64,000 nucleotides of DNA from Larix kaempferi (Eukaryota; Streptophyta; Pinopsida; Pinales; Pinaceae): assembly GCA_027924585.1 (NCBI GenBank), contig BSBM01000299.1, positions 31,720,501-31,784,500 on the forward strand. Reading direction: 5' to 3'. The notes under the pieces were generated by a model. That model searched no databases, was not told where the DNA came from, and saw nothing but the letters and a program-made list of their open reading frames with translations. The position numbers and the translations under genes are program-made. This document shows, piece by piece, positions 34,085-45,690 of the stretch. Each line of letters opens with the position of its first letter. Position 1 is the first letter of the stretch.

Positions 34085-35541
34085 TGGAGACATTTTCTAT
34101 AGCCATTCCTAGCATGGTGGAAGGGGGATCCTTCACATGGCTATGGATGTAAGCGCTAAATAATGAGCACCAAGATGATACTCTAGTTACTTTTTTCTAT
34201 GCATCAGGATGATGCTGGATATGATCAATTGGATCATTGATATGTATATCTACGCATCATGCTAGATGTTGGATATGATCAGTTGGGTCATTTATATGTA
34301 TATGTATGTACGCATCACGTTGGATGCTGGATATGATCAGTTGGATCATTTATATGTATTTGTATATGCATCATGTTGGATGCTTGTACCATGTATCTGT
34401 ATATGTATGAGGTGGATACTGTGTATGATTAGGTAGGTCATGTGTGTTGATATATATCAGGTGGATACATTGTGTGGATCATGTATCGATGTATGTATCA
34501 GGTGGATACATTGCATGATCAAGTGGATCATGTATGGTGATATGTATCATGTAAATGCATTGTATGATCAGGATGATCACGGATGACAAGCTTCAGGATG
34601 TTGCTCCAGATAACTTGCATCAGGACGATGCAGTGATGATGATTAAGATGATCATGTGTACATTAAGATGATGTATGGTGAGTACCAGGTTGATACTCTG
34701 TGGCCGTGGACTGCTTGTACAAAGGAAATCCTAGATTTGTTCTAGGTCACATTCAGTATGAAAAAGGATAGGCACTATGTATCACATGTAAGACCTGGGA
34801 GATCCGATAGGTTCGGTTGTGTGCCCGTAATAAGTCCTGGGATTCTCTTTCCAGGGTTTGTGATAGTAGGCCACATGTAAGACCTGGGATATTTGATAGG
34901 TTGGGCTGTGCGCCCGTAATAAGTCCTGGGATGCTCTTTCGAGGGTTTGTGGTGGGATGCTACATGTAAGACTTGGGAGATATGATAGGTTGGTCTGTGT
35001 GCTCGTAATAAGTCCTGGGATGCTCTTTCGAGGGTTTGTAGTAGAGGTCACATGTAATCAGTCCTGGAGATCTTTTCGGTCATGCTTAGGCACATAAATG
35101 TTCCTGGGGTGCTCTTTAGAGTTCTTTTCGGTCGTGCTATGCACATAAACGTTCTTGGGACACTCTTTTAAGGTTTTGTGAAAGTCACATGTAATAAGTC
35201 CTGGAGATCTCGACGGGATGAAAAAGGATTCAAATGCTCTTTAGGGTTCTTGCTAGTCAAGAGACTCTTTTAAGGTTTTGTGATGCACGTAATAAGTCTT
35301 GAGGATTACACAGTATGGCCAGTGATGATGAAGACTTGCAGGTGGTGGGCCTACATCCAGTATGAAAAAGGACTGGCTATGTAGAACTTCCTATGATGAG
35401 TAGATTCAGAGATTGATTGAGATAGCAGTAGCAGTGATAATGACGATGAATCAATGACGATTATACAGTGACGATGATCCAGAGAAGAAGAATTGTGCTA
35501 GAAGACTTGTGTCGTGAAATACCTTCCTAGTTAAGAGGGAG
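34085..35541 (+). other. E5 interior B 3' region, non-coding arrays and polypurine tract
   Basis: Contains the GGATATGATCAGTTGG array (about 34200-34600), the 88-bp array (about 34783-35330) and AAGAGGGAG at 35533-35541. No ORF of note. Confidence 0.85.
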
Positions 35542-36175
35542 TGTTGATGTATATGTAACTTCAGAATGTATTTCATATATGTATATTGTACTCCTATAGA
35601 GATGGTATTATTCTTCTATACACAAGTGTTTGTATTCCTATAGAGATGTTATTATTCCTCTATATGGAAGTGTCGTCATTTATATTGTAAGTGTCATAAC
35701 TTATACTTGATGGGTTATTAGACCACCTTGCTGGGGTCGGCCCTGTATAAATCATGTGGGTCGAAGGGTTGTTAGACCACCCTATTGGGTGTTGTCCCAG
35801 TCAGCATTAGGTTATGTGGTTAAGTTAAGGCCGACCTAGTAAATGTTATTAGGCAAGTCAAGCGAAGTATAAATAGAGTGCGAGAGGCACTCTATTTCAT
35901 CATTCTATTCTCTCTCACACTCTCGGGAGAGTGGTGCACTTGTGGAGGAGGAGAAGCTGCTGCTAGGAGATGTCTATCTCTTATGCTTGGGTTGTATCAT
36001 TGCTCTATCTATCTCTGAGGAAGTTATTGGGGTTTTTCACCTTTATGGTTTTCCCCAAGTCAACTCTATGTCTCTTGTGTGCTTGCATTATTGTGTCCAT
36101 GATTCATATGCTATACATGTTGTTCTCTCAGTTAAGATCCTAGATCAGATTGAAGTAAATTCTAAAAAATTAACA
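35542..36175 (+). repeat. E5 LTR3 (634 bp)
   Basis: Closest to LTR2: same two-unit U3 array, with an 11-bp deletion in U5 near 36112. It ends TTAACA, followed by CGCCT of the target duplication. Confidence 0.95.
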
Positions 36176-36849
36176 CGCCTCGGTACTTTAACTTAGTAGA
36201 CTAATGAGGGTACTAGTTTTGAAATGAACCAGCTAAGTAAAACACGAACCATTTGAGTTTACTTTGAGAATGCTTTAAAATGAAAATGAAGAATAGTGTA
36301 TATGCTCGACTGACTGAGATATGATGATAAATGATGAATAATTTATATGCTCGACAGACTGAGATACTATAATGCATGATGTAAATATTTTATATAGTGC
36401 AACGCTACTAATGTGCGCTTTAGTGTGTGTAGTGGCAGGTAAGACAATATACCGACTGACCCACAATGGAAATTTAGGGGTTGTAAGAATGGAAAGAACA
36501 CATAGGGGTACGACGAATAATTGTCGACCCTAGATTAGCAATCCATGCATGGGTGAAGCTGTTTCAGCTCACTCGGGGAAGCGTATGTCGTACGGGCAAG
36601 GCCATAATGATTTGGTCGCGTACGATGAGTTAAGGGGCACGCAATAAGGAGAGTCTTATCCCTCAACATCCCTTAGTCTCCAAGGAGCGTAGTTGAGATA
36701 TCGCATTAATCGTTCCCGATCGCTATGTAGTACTCCCCATAAGAAGAAATAAAGTAACCGTCAAAAGGGCCCGCCGAAGAGGTACCTAGACAAGAATGAG
36801 AGGAAGAAAATTAATCAATGGTATAAATGAAAATTTCACATGATATTTA

Positions 36850-37500
36850 AAAAATACTTTATTTCATTTTGTTCTATTTTATTAATTTGAATAATTCTAT
36901 TCGAGATTTTTTTTTTAATTGATTTCATTAATTTGCATCATCCATTTTAATTGATTTTATTAACTTGAAAAATAATTGAAGAGATTGATTTTATTCAATA
37001 TTAAATTTGATTAAGTATGCTGATTGAAAAAGATTAATAATAAGAGAATTATCTTTATTCAAAGATTTTAATTTAATGGATTTTATTATATTGAATTATC
37101 CTATACAAATTCTATTCTTGATTTCATTAATTAAATTTCTTATTTTAATCAATTTTATTATATTGAAAAGGGGTTAAAAGATTGACTTTATTTATATTAA
37201 ATTTGGTTAATTTTATTATTAAGAAAAATTATTATTTATTCAAAAGATTTTATTATTTTAAGTAATTCTATTAAAGAGTCTATTTAATTGACTTCATTAT
37301 TTTGAGAAAGAATTGAAATAGGTCATTAATAAAAGAATTGTTTTTCTTTTATTTCAAGATTTTTACTTTAATTAATTTTATTATTCATTTAAATTATTTT
37401 ATAAAGAGGAAATTTAAAATAGATTATACTTTTAGTAAAAGGAATCATCTTTTAATTCAATCTTAATATTAGGAAAAGAATGAAAAGAAGAAAGCAATAA
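36850..37500. repeat. AT-rich degenerate repeat tract in the E3 LTR
   Basis: TTGATTTTATTAATTTGAA-like phrases recur many times with variable spacing, giving about 650 bp of A/T-rich DNA. Confidence 0.6.
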
Positions 37501-37703
37501 GTCTAACTAAAAGATTGTTAAGTAATCTAAATGAGAACCAAAAGAGAAGTAAAACTCTTCTACACCTAACTCCCACTGATCTAGGGATTTAGGTGCACAT
37601 TAAATACATTAAGAAGACACATGTTTTTGAGAATATTGAAAATTAAAATATTAAATTAAAATAAATATGTGCATGGATAGACACATGGAACACAGGCTTT
37701 TGC

Positions 37704-37710
37704 TATATAA
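37704..37710 (+). promoter_or_regulatory. Possible TATA box of the E3 LTR
   Basis: GCTATATAATGAGGG about 545 bp before the LTR end, directly after the AT-rich tract. Position suits the U3/R border. Confidence 0.5.
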
Positions 37711-38254
37711 TGAGGGAGGAGAAGGAGAGAAAGACATCTCTTGCTCCCTAATGCTGGATGGTCATCATAATCTTGGATTATGTTATGATCCTTGGAGTTG
37801 GGATTAGCCGGAACGAGGATTGCGAGATCCTTTCGGGAGACTAGCTTGTGTGTTCTTGCGACCCCATTTGCTCGGGGGTTCGGGGTGAAGAAGAATAACC
37901 CCAATACGGTAAGTAGGTCAACCGAGGGGTCACTCGGTACTTCGTCAGGAAATTTGATTGGATCATGTGGGAACCACTTTGAGGACTCCATCGATTCGCT
38001 GGACCAACCGTTGAAAACAGGTTTGAAGTATTTAGTTTATTTATTTTGCTAATTTTTGTGGTGGAATGAATAAATATGGGTATATAGTTTTATTTATTTG
38101 ACATTCATGTACCACAACAGATAGAACTAGATCTGTGTCCTCTATATCTTCTTCTGAAAAATCGTACTGGAAGTTCTACAATTAATTATACTTATATTTT
38201 CAAATTCCGTGGAAGTCTTTTTGGGGAACCCAAAATGGGGGTTCCTACACTTAG

Positions 38255-39061
38255 CATGTTTTCTAAAATCTTGTTTACCCTTTATGTTTGACCATCAGTC
38301 TGTGGGTGGAAAGAAGTGCTGAAATTTACTTTAGTATTTAAACCTTTAAACAGTGTTGTCCAAATATTTCCAGTGAACTTAGAGTCCCGATCAGAAATAA
38401 TTACCTATGGAATTCCATGCAAGCGAAAGATTTGCTTCATAAATACATCTACAATGTTAGAAGCTTTAAAAGTGGTTTTAACAGGAATAAAATGAGTAGC
38501 CTTACTCAACTTGTCCACAACCACCATTATGGAGTCATTTTGTTTCTGGTTTTTAGGAAAACCTATAATAAAATCAATACTTATAATCTCCCATTTCCAT
38601 TCTGGAATTGGCAATGGCTGCAATAGTCTAGCTGGATGTTGATGTTCATCCTTAATGGTTTGACATTCAAAACATCTAGATATATATTCAGCCACTTCAT
38701 TCTTCATGTTGGGCCAAAAATAATCCTTCCTTAACATAGTTATCATTTTCTAATAACCTGGATGTCCTGAATAAGGAATCTTATGAACTTCATCCAAAAT
38801 TAACAGCTTAACCTTTGACACATTTGGTACATAAATTCTGTTTTTATAAGTCAGCAAGCCCTTTTTATCAATGCTGAAATATGTTATTAAATTTTCAGAT
38901 ACGTTTTCAGCAACTTTACCAAGCAATTTTTGATAATTTTCATCTTATTTAATTCCTTCTTCAATTTGATTTTCCAAATATGTCTTAAAGGTGCTAATTG
39001 CTGCCATAAAGCTTAATCTAGGATTCCTACTTAATGCATCAGCAACTTTATTTTCTTTTCC
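38255..39061 (-). pseudogene. gypsy-A integrase, N-terminal and catalytic part
   Basis: Minus-strand frame: H-H-C-C module (EVHKIPYSGHPGY, then CFECQ) and catalytic core with Asp in SIDFIIGFPK, Asp in [10 protein letters not shown], and HPQTDGQT followed by a stop exactly where the catalytic Glu belongs (TAA for GAA, about 38298). Further stops occur after HGIP (about 38405) and SGHPGY (about 38748). The frame runs into 9991 across the E3 insertion. Layout and spellings are of plant Ty3/gypsy elements; chromodomain status is unknown because that end is outside the window. Confidence 0.95.
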
Positions 39062-40045
39062 CTAAATGTGTTGAATCTCGAAATCATACTCGCTAAGGAA
39101 AGCTAGCCATCTAGCTTGCCTTGCGTTAAGATTTGTTTGATCCAACAAATACTTTAAACCCTTATTATCTGTCATTAGTATGAATTTTCTTCCAATCAAG
39201 TGATGGTGCCACATTTTTAATGCATGTATTACAACTGCCAACTCAAGATCGTAAGTTGCATAATTATTTTCATGGATTTTTAACTTTCTAGACTCAAAAG
39301 CAATAGCATGACCTTCTTGATTTAAGACCCCACCAAGTCCATCGTTGCACGCATCAGTGCATACAACGAAGTCTTTGTTAGGATCAGTAATTTTTAAAAT
39401 TGGTGTGGTGGTTAATAATTCTTTTAACTTATTAAAGCTTTCTTGACACTTTTGATCCCATACGAATTTCTTCCCCTTCTTCTGTAAAGAAGTAATGGGG
39501 TTCGCAACTCTTGAAAACCCTTCAATAAACTTTAGATAGTAACCTGTTATACCCATAAATGACCGAACGTCGGCTACATCTTTAGGGACAGGCCACTCGT
39601 TAATTGATTTTATCTTATCAGGGTCGACAGAAATTCCGTCTTTATAAATTATGTGACCTAAGCACTGTATTTTATCTTTATAAAAATCACATTTACTGAA
39701 CTTAGCATAAAGCTGATGTTCCCTTAAAACTTGCAGAATTATTCTTAAATGTTCGTCACGCTCTTCTTTAGTTTTTGAGTAAATCAGAATATCATCGATG
39801 AATATAACTACAAACTTATCCAAGTATTTATGCAGAACGTTGTTCATTAAACACATGAACACTGTCGGTGCGTTGGTTAGCCCAAAAGGAATAACTACAA
39901 ACTCATAGTGTCCCAATCAAGTTCTGAATGCATTTTTGAATATGTCTTCGTCTTTTATTCTAACCTGATGATACCCTGACCTTAAATCAATCTTAGTAAA
40001 TACCTCTTCTCCGCGTACCTGCTCAAATAGATCGTCGATGCGGGG
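39062..40045 (-). pseudogene. gypsy-A RT (main part) and RNase H
   Basis: From the E7 junction leftwards: [22 protein letters not shown], a stop near 39917, then GHYEFVVIPFGLTNAP, catalytic FIDDILIYS, and the RNase H with Asp in CTDACNDG, Glu in YDLELAVV and Asp in MTDNKGLKYLL. A 284-residue stretch (39916-39062) is open. RT and RNase H motifs are intact in this stretch. The PLPR/IDDL segment is split by E7 between 51715 and 40045, with the CGGGG duplication at the joint. Confidence 0.95.
40041..40045. repeat. Target-site duplication CGGGG of E7 (left copy)
   Basis: CGGGG precedes TGTTAGCACTC at 40046 and follows GGTGTTAACA at 51710-51714. Removing E7 and one copy rejoins the RT of gypsy-A. 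Confidence 0.96.
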
Positions 40046-41035
40046 TGTTAGCACTCAAAATTGTGTTGAATGACATGGCAACTTTTGGCGTGGGTGGAAA
40101 AGACCTCATGAACATCAAGACCCGAGTGGATAATCGGCTCTCGGACTACCTCCCCTCAGATCGAGGAGTCAGACGTCAGCATGGTGGGGAATAATTCAAG
40201 GAATGAAGTAGTCGGCGGTTCTTTAGAGGTCATAAGGTAAACAAACATTGTAAATACGCCAGAAATAAGCAAAGTAGCCAATGACTGCTGAGATGGAATA
40301 CCCTGAACATCGATGGTCCTGAGCCCACTATGCGAACAAAGATGCAGGAAATATAACATAATCAGCGGGTGGTAATCGGTGGGCAAGTGAGGAAATCAAT
40401 CGACGTTAGAGATCGGCGTATGGAAAGATCTACGGTGCACAATCCTCGCGTTGATCCAACAAGCACGAAACATGTCATGTTTCAAATTGTTGCGTTCGCG
40501 TTATGCATCGTGCAACTATCAATGGCATAGATTCTCCAAGGGAAAATCAAAGGCCCGAGATCACCGTGCTAATTTTTCTCACTGGCGATTTAACCATCTC
40601 AAATCGCCGCGGTAAGCAGGGATGTTCCATCCAATAGTCAGACTTGGAACTATGTGTGACAGAAGGGGAATCCACAAAAGTAAAAAGAAAGGGGCTGCAG
40701 TCTTAATCTAATCACTGATTCCCACATGAGAAAGGGACATCTTCTCCAGAGATTAATGATGGCCACATGGGATAAGCCACCTCAGCGTCATCAAGGGTCT
40801 TTTATGTATCATCTGAAATGCACGGTTGTACGTGCATTTTGTCTGTCCTATCCTTAGCCATCATGATAAATCATTTGGAAGGTCTAAGTAAGAAAATGAT
40901 GATAGCATAATTTGCATGGGGACGTCATCGTTATTGGTCGTTATAAGCCTGATTCTCAAGGCCTGTAGCTTACATTGAATCCCAAAGGGTGGTGAGTTCA
41001 TATGTCTGGTTATTTTTGCATGCAAGATCACAAAC

Positions 41036-41395
41036 ATCGAGAGAGAGTAAGGAGCCGAGATAATAGTTCCACCAAAACATGTGTTGTCCGAGATAATGGA
41101 GGATTATACTCTCCCACTTCTTGTGTTTTTTGACCAAGCAGAAGAAGGTTCTGCCAGAGAATCGGAAGAGCTCGAAGCACTATAGGAGTGTTGGAATTTG
41201 CTGCAGTAGATAGGAGGAAAAGCCCATGAGGAAGAGGAGCCGGAAATCTACTCTGATGAAGATATAATACAGGACTAGATCCTCTCTACCGAAGAGGTAC
41301 CCCCTGTTTCCCCACCCAAAGAAACCCGAACGAATGTTCCTTCCGACGCTGGTGATTTCCTCGATTGGTATGATCAAGTGAGAGCCCAGAAATAG
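41036..41395 (+). pseudogene. LTR-embedded ORF of E7, 5' LTR copy
   Basis: Same frame and length (360 bases, no indels) as 50120-50479. Here the start ATG is ATC, and stops occur at TAA (near 41048), TAG for CAG (near 41180), TAG for CAG (near 41210) and TAG for TGG (near 41273), whereas the second LTR is open at those codons. Recognisable text includes MEDYTLP, EEGSARESEE, SDEDIIQD, ILSTEEVPPVSPPKET and DAGDFLDWYDQVRAQK. Strongly acidic; no domain recognised. Confidence 0.6.
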
Positions 41396-41832
41396 GGTGG
41401 CGGTACTCTTACGTCTTTTGCATCCCACTATTTGGCAAGTTAGTTCTCTTGGCTATACAAGTATACTCCTGGTTTCCAAGTTTTGAAGATACTCAAATGG
41501 CTAGCAAACCCATTTTTGGAAAGACAGTGTGAAATGGTGCAGGGGAAAACAGAAAAAGCCTCTAGCGTGTATGTATCTAGGGATTGAAGAGCTCATGGAA
41601 GAAATCCGACTAGCAGCAGCTACATCTTTGTATTTTTGCACTTTTGTTTAAAATAGTTAGACTGTGTAGAGAAGCGGCTATGTAATTATAAATGGCTATT
41701 AAAATCTGTCCCATAGATATTTGTTTAAGGATAGCTACAGCAAACGATGTTTGTTTTGGCTATTAGATAGGTGTCAATTGGTTGTAACTAATTTCTGTTT
41801 AGAAGGAGCAGAGTCTAGAGCTCAAGGCCACC

Positions 41833-41840
41833 TATATATA
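41833..41840 (+). promoter_or_regulatory. TATA box of E7 5' LTR
   Basis: CCTATATATACAG, with the same string at 50916-50923 in the 3' LTR. Confidence 0.75.
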
Positions 41841-42628
41841 CAGTTGTAATCAGAGACACAAGGGTTGGAAATTCTTATGAGAAAGTATTTGTGTTTTGAT
41901 GATCAGTTTGTAATACATTTTTCCTGGAGTTGTTTAATATAATTTGCAGAGCTTGATGCCTGCGTTTTTTGATAAGGATTCTTGTGTAATCGGTCTGGTA
42001 GTCTGTACCTTTCTTTTTCGATTTGCAAACGTGTTTCTATCCTTTATTATTCCATTCTGTAATATTTCCTTCATGCTTGGATCAGGTGACAATTAAGTAG
42101 AATTCATAGAGATTATGCTCTTGTTAGCTTATTCCAAGTTTTTCAACAAATATATTCTGCTAAAGTTGATGTAGGATTCATCCTTGTTAGATGCCTTACA
42201 TTGATGGATTGTTTCTTCTCTCTTCTATTCCACAAATTAAAGCTCTTTGACTATCAGCTGCTTGCTACCTTGCCCTTGTGAATGCGTTTGCTAAATCTTT
42301 GTGAATAATATTTGCAGAACCAGTTAGATGTGAGTCCATCACCCCAAATGAAATTCATGTGTTTTCAACTTAGTAACTCTTAAATCGTTTTTGTTCCAGA
42401 AACAGAAATCTGATCTTCTATGCATTGTCGTAATTGAATATCTTTAGTGTTTGAATGCTAGTGTATGTTTTCGTTGATTGACACCTTTGAATATTTTCAG
42501 TATTCTATGATTTTGTAGAGAGAGCCCTCTCTGTTTATGTTTGATCAGAAGCGAAACCAAAGATTGGTTAGTGGTTACCCGAGATTACCCTCTTTCAGCC
42601 TTGGCGGTCAGTTTTGGTGTTAACAAAT

Positions 42629-42646
42629 TGGCGTCGTTGCCGGGGA
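42629..42646 (+). promoter_or_regulatory. E7 primer binding site
   Basis: TGGCGTCGTTGCCGGGGA three bases after the LTR. It differs by one base from the TGGCGCCGTTGCCGGGGA site typical of plant Tat/Athila elements. Confidence 0.95.
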
Positions 42647-42659
42647 CGTGAGTTGTTTA

Positions 42660-44460
42660 TCGAGCCCTGGAAGAATGACATACCTGTCCGAAATTTCAAA
42701 GAATAAGAGAAATACATGTGGGCAAACATAGATCTCTGCATTTTTCAAGAAGGTTGAAGAATTTTGGCCTGGCGACTCCACCTATTGAGACCATACAATT
42801 CAGCAAGACTCCACTGGAGAAAGATTAGTACGCCGAAATATACTACTGAAGAATTTCTAAAGGCATCCTCGCCTCAAGAAAGATCCATACGGGAGGTAAT
42901 CCTTTAACTGAAATCTTGATAGGAATAGATGATCCTGAAAGTCTACTTAGACGAAAAACCGTGAAAGATCGGACTAGCGCCCCTAGCATTGAGACTATTT
43001 CTTTTTTAGAAAGTGCATCTGTTTTTCAAGAATTGAATCTAGAGATCGATATAAGCAAACCTTTGTCAAGAACTAAATCTGAATAGCACCTGAACCTGGG
43101 TGAAGAAACTCTGAATAATCTTGACTCATATCTTTTAGACCCTATGTGGCTGGATTTTAAAAGCCTTGCAAAAGCTAAAAGTAGCAAACCCAGTTCCCAG
43201 ATTCCCGAAGCCCATATTGCAATCCTAGTCTGTAGTCCTACTCAAAATTCCCCCCCACAAGCTCAGAATCTACCTAGACCCATGGCCACTAGATATGCGC
43301 CTTTGGTCTTTCCTACTGCCCTGAATGACCTCCCTCTGAATTACGCCTAGAGAATTGTCTCTTATAATGGAGAGGAAGACTGGTCAGCTAAACAACATGT
43401 TGATAGATTTGAAGATTTTTTAGATCTGGAGGAAGTGGACCATGATGATGTTAAAATGAGATTATTCGCCCAAAGCTTATATGAAGAACCCAAGAAATGG
43501 TTTAGGCTGCTACCTAATGCTTATGTAGCATATTTTGCAGCTTTTAATGTATCATTCCTAGAAAGATGGGAAACAATGGGGATTCCTGCTATAGTCTTAT
43601 CCCAGTATAATCACTTAAAGAAAGGTGGTTTTGAATCAGTCCATGAGTTCTCTGCCAGATTCATGAAGGCCTATAATTCTATTCCTGATGATCTAAAACC
43701 TTCAGTGGGTGCTGCAAAGCTCCACTATGCCAATGCTTTTGATGGAGACTTTTCCTGCACGTTAAGAGAAAGGAAATCTGCTACCCTTCCTGCTATGTTG
43801 AAGGATGCCGTAGAGGTGGAAGCCAACATGATGGCCTCGGGAAAAATGAAAGGGAAAACGGAAGTAGAGAAAAAGAAGCAAGAAAATCAAGCCCTTGACT
43901 CTTCCTCCTCTAGTGATGCCAGGTTTGACACCATGATGAAGACCATGGAAAAGCTGATGGAGGGGTTAGCCGTAGAAGATAAACCTCCTGCTAGGGAACC
44001 ACCTGAAAATCAGATAAGGAACCCAAATTTTAGAAGGCCACCCCCTCCAAGAAATCCAAGAAACCAAGAAGATCACCAAATTAGGCCTCCTTTCCGTGAG
44101 AATCTGGTGGATGACGAAGGAGCTGAGGAGCCTGCCATAGACCAAATCCATCTCTTTGATACTCTGGAGCCTGAAATACATTTGACCCAAAGGGAGCATG
44201 ACTTCTTTAACATGAAGAATATTGGTAAGTTTGCTGAATTTGATTCTGAACAGTACCAAATGGGTTACATGAATGCTATGGATGATATTTAGAGGAAGAT
44301 GAAGTTGAGAAACAAAGAGATACCGATAACTGAAGGAAAATCTACTCAGATCCAACCCCGTAATACTCCACAGAACATGGATAATCACAAAGAAAAACAG
44401 ACAGAGGTCATTATACAAAAAGTTGTGAAAGATAAGGGACAACATTCCAAAGAAAGTTGA
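42660..44460 (+). pseudogene. E7 gag
   Basis: The frame used downstream is open at 43144-43347 and 43435-44289, broken by TAG near 43348 and at 44290. The conserved gag helical domain is VKMRLFAQSLYEEPKKWF, then FLERWETM, LKKGGFESVHEFSARFMKAYNSIP. The tail is rich in Pro, Asn and Arg (FRRPPPPRNPRNQ). No CCHC knuckle is visible, as in many Tat/Athila gags. The exact start is not clear. It would build the particle. Confidence 0.88.
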
Positions 44461-45200
44461 CAACCCGGGGTCATAGAAGTGGGAAAGCCAGCTTCAACAT
44501 TCATCTTGAAGGCAGAACTGTCGAAGTTAAAGATCTCTATCCCCTTAAATGAGCTGCTAAGAAATAATGAATATAGGCAAGAGATAAATGGCCTGGTAAA
44601 GGGGCAGGCAGAAAGTTCACAGGACATCTTGGAAGTGACAAATGATGCCCCTACTATAATATTTGGGTCCAAGTTGGAAGAGTTAGACGATGAAGAAGTT
44701 CCCCCTTTCTATTTGACTTTAAATATCCATGGCAAGTTACTACACAATGCCCTCATAGATTCTGGTGCTTCACACAACTTGATGCCCAAATTAGTGGTGG
44801 ACTAGTTGGGATTAGAAGTCACCCGACCCTATAAAGACCTATATTCTTTCGATTCCAGAAAAGTACCATGTTTGGGTCTAATAAAGGATGTGGTAGTAAC
44901 CCTTGCCCAAATTCCAGCAAAAAGCGTCATGATGGATATAGTAGTAGTTGATTTGCCAGTTAAGTTTGGGATGCTTCTATCTAGATCTTGGGTTAAAAAG
45001 TTGAAAGGGACCATGCAAATGGATTTGTCATATGCTACTATACCGCTTTTTGGAAGTAATAGAAAGCTGTACAGGGAAAAGAAAATGGCTTATGTGGTTA
45101 GCAGTGATGACAAACCTGAAAATCACCCTATATTTGCCATAGATACAGACATAGGCTCTTCCATCCTTTTCAATGACGGTCCACACACTGATCCTGTGCC
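44461..45200 (+). pseudogene. E7 protease region
   Basis: Same frame as gag. The aspartic protease shows PPFYLTLNIHGKLLHNALIDSGASHNLM, cited here by its core ALIDSGASHNLM (catalytic Asp present, about 44756), then after a TAG at 44803 the flap and C-terminal half with VVVDLPVKFGMLLSRSW. It would cleave the polyprotein. Confidence 0.9.
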
Positions 45201-45269
45201 CCCTTTTTTCCATAAATTCAAGAAAGACAAGGAGTTCACGTCCAGGTATGAAGCTTCGAAAAAGCTGAA

Positions 45270-45690
45270 AAATCAGGAAGGCCTGTGGAAGATGTATTTT
45301 GACGGGTCACTAAGCAAGAATGGGGCGGGTGCAGGGGTTTGGATTGTACCTCCTGACCAAGAATCTAGAGCTTTGTCATATAAGCTTACTTTTGAATGCA
45401 CTAATAATGTGGCTGAATATGAAGCTTTGCTCCTAGGATTAAGAGCTTTGAAGGATTTAGGGGCTAAGAGAATACATGTTTTTGGGGATTCACAGTTGGT
45501 GGTCAATCAGGTAAATGATAGTTATCAGGAAAAGCATCCCAGGATGAGAGCATACAGAAATGAAGTCTGGGATATGTTTGGCAACTTTTTTACTGAACAT
45601 AAGATATGGGTAATCCCAAGAGTTGAAAACCAAATAGCATATTCCTTGGCCACTACGGCGGGTGGTTTCAAAACCCCCATCTTTTCTCAA
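45270..45690 (+). pseudogene. E7 extra RNase H (archaeal type) between protease and RT
   Basis: WKMYFDGSLSKNGAGAGV supplies the first Asp, NNVAEYEALLLGL the Glu, HVFGDSQLVVNQV the second Asp; the last Asp, expected in A-D-x-L-A, is Tyr (NQIAYSLA). This pattern is that of the extra archaeal-type RNase H of plant Tat elements, distinct from the native Ty3 RNase H that follows RT at 47130-47440. Here it lies before RT, in the same frame as protease and RT. A 389-codon stretch (44806-45972) is open across it. Confidence 0.92.

Larger units (their letters stand above)
16482..36175 (+). mobile_element. E5: tandem Ty1/copia dimer with three LTRs
   Basis: LTR1 (16482-17170), interior A (17171-29093, carrying E6), LTR2 (29094-29738), interior B (29739-35541), LTR3 (35542-36175). 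Interiors A and B are near-identical once E6 is removed. Only one target duplication brackets the whole unit (CACCT/CGCCT). Each interior starts with a tRNA-Met-type primer site and ends with AAGAGGGAG before the next LTR. The only coding part is a defective RT-RNase H; gag, protease and integrase were not found. LTR-LTR recombination between two copies, or unequal crossing-over after insertion, would give this shape. Confidence 0.93.
9992..38249 (+). mobile_element. E3: non-coding LTR-type element carrying E4 and E5 inside it
   Basis: The outer ends are TGTAATGCC and TTCCTACA with CTTAG duplications. About 310 bp at the left end (9992-10303) match 16468-16481 plus 36181-36481, so these are the starts of its two LTRs. 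A purine-rich tract lies before the second start. Nothing in the E3 sequence itself (9992-11755, 15943-16481, 36176-38249) resembles a retrotransposon protein. Beyond 10303 the left LTR no longer matches the right one, so it is deleted or rearranged. Orientation plus is inferred from the purine tract. Confidence 0.8.
36176..38249 (+). repeat. E3 3' LTR, main part (about 2.07 kb)
   Basis: 36176-36481 matches the E3 left end. It continues through a pyrimidine/adenine-rich tract (36850-37500), a TATATAA at 37704-37710 and a G-rich segment to TTCCTACA at 38249, followed by CTTAG. No convincing gene: an 86-codon ORF at 37792-38052 looks like chance. Confidence 0.82.
40046..42625 (+). repeat. E7 5' LTR (2,580 bp)
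   Basis: TGTTAGCACTC...GGTGTTAACA. TATA box TATATATA at 41833-41840, about 790 bp before the LTR end. It carries the degraded 360-base frame at 41036-41395 upstream of the TATA box. No other gene is seen. Confidence 0.95.

Noticed and set aside
36482-38249. Separate solo LTR starting TGTAAGAATGG and ending TTCCTACA
   Set aside because: The five bases before 36482 (GGGGT) do not match CTTAG after 38249, while CTTAG pairs perfectly with 9987-9991. The segment is therefore the end of E3.
43966-44463. 165-codon minus-strand ORF under E7 gag
   Set aside because: It is the antisense shadow of the gag and linker frame.
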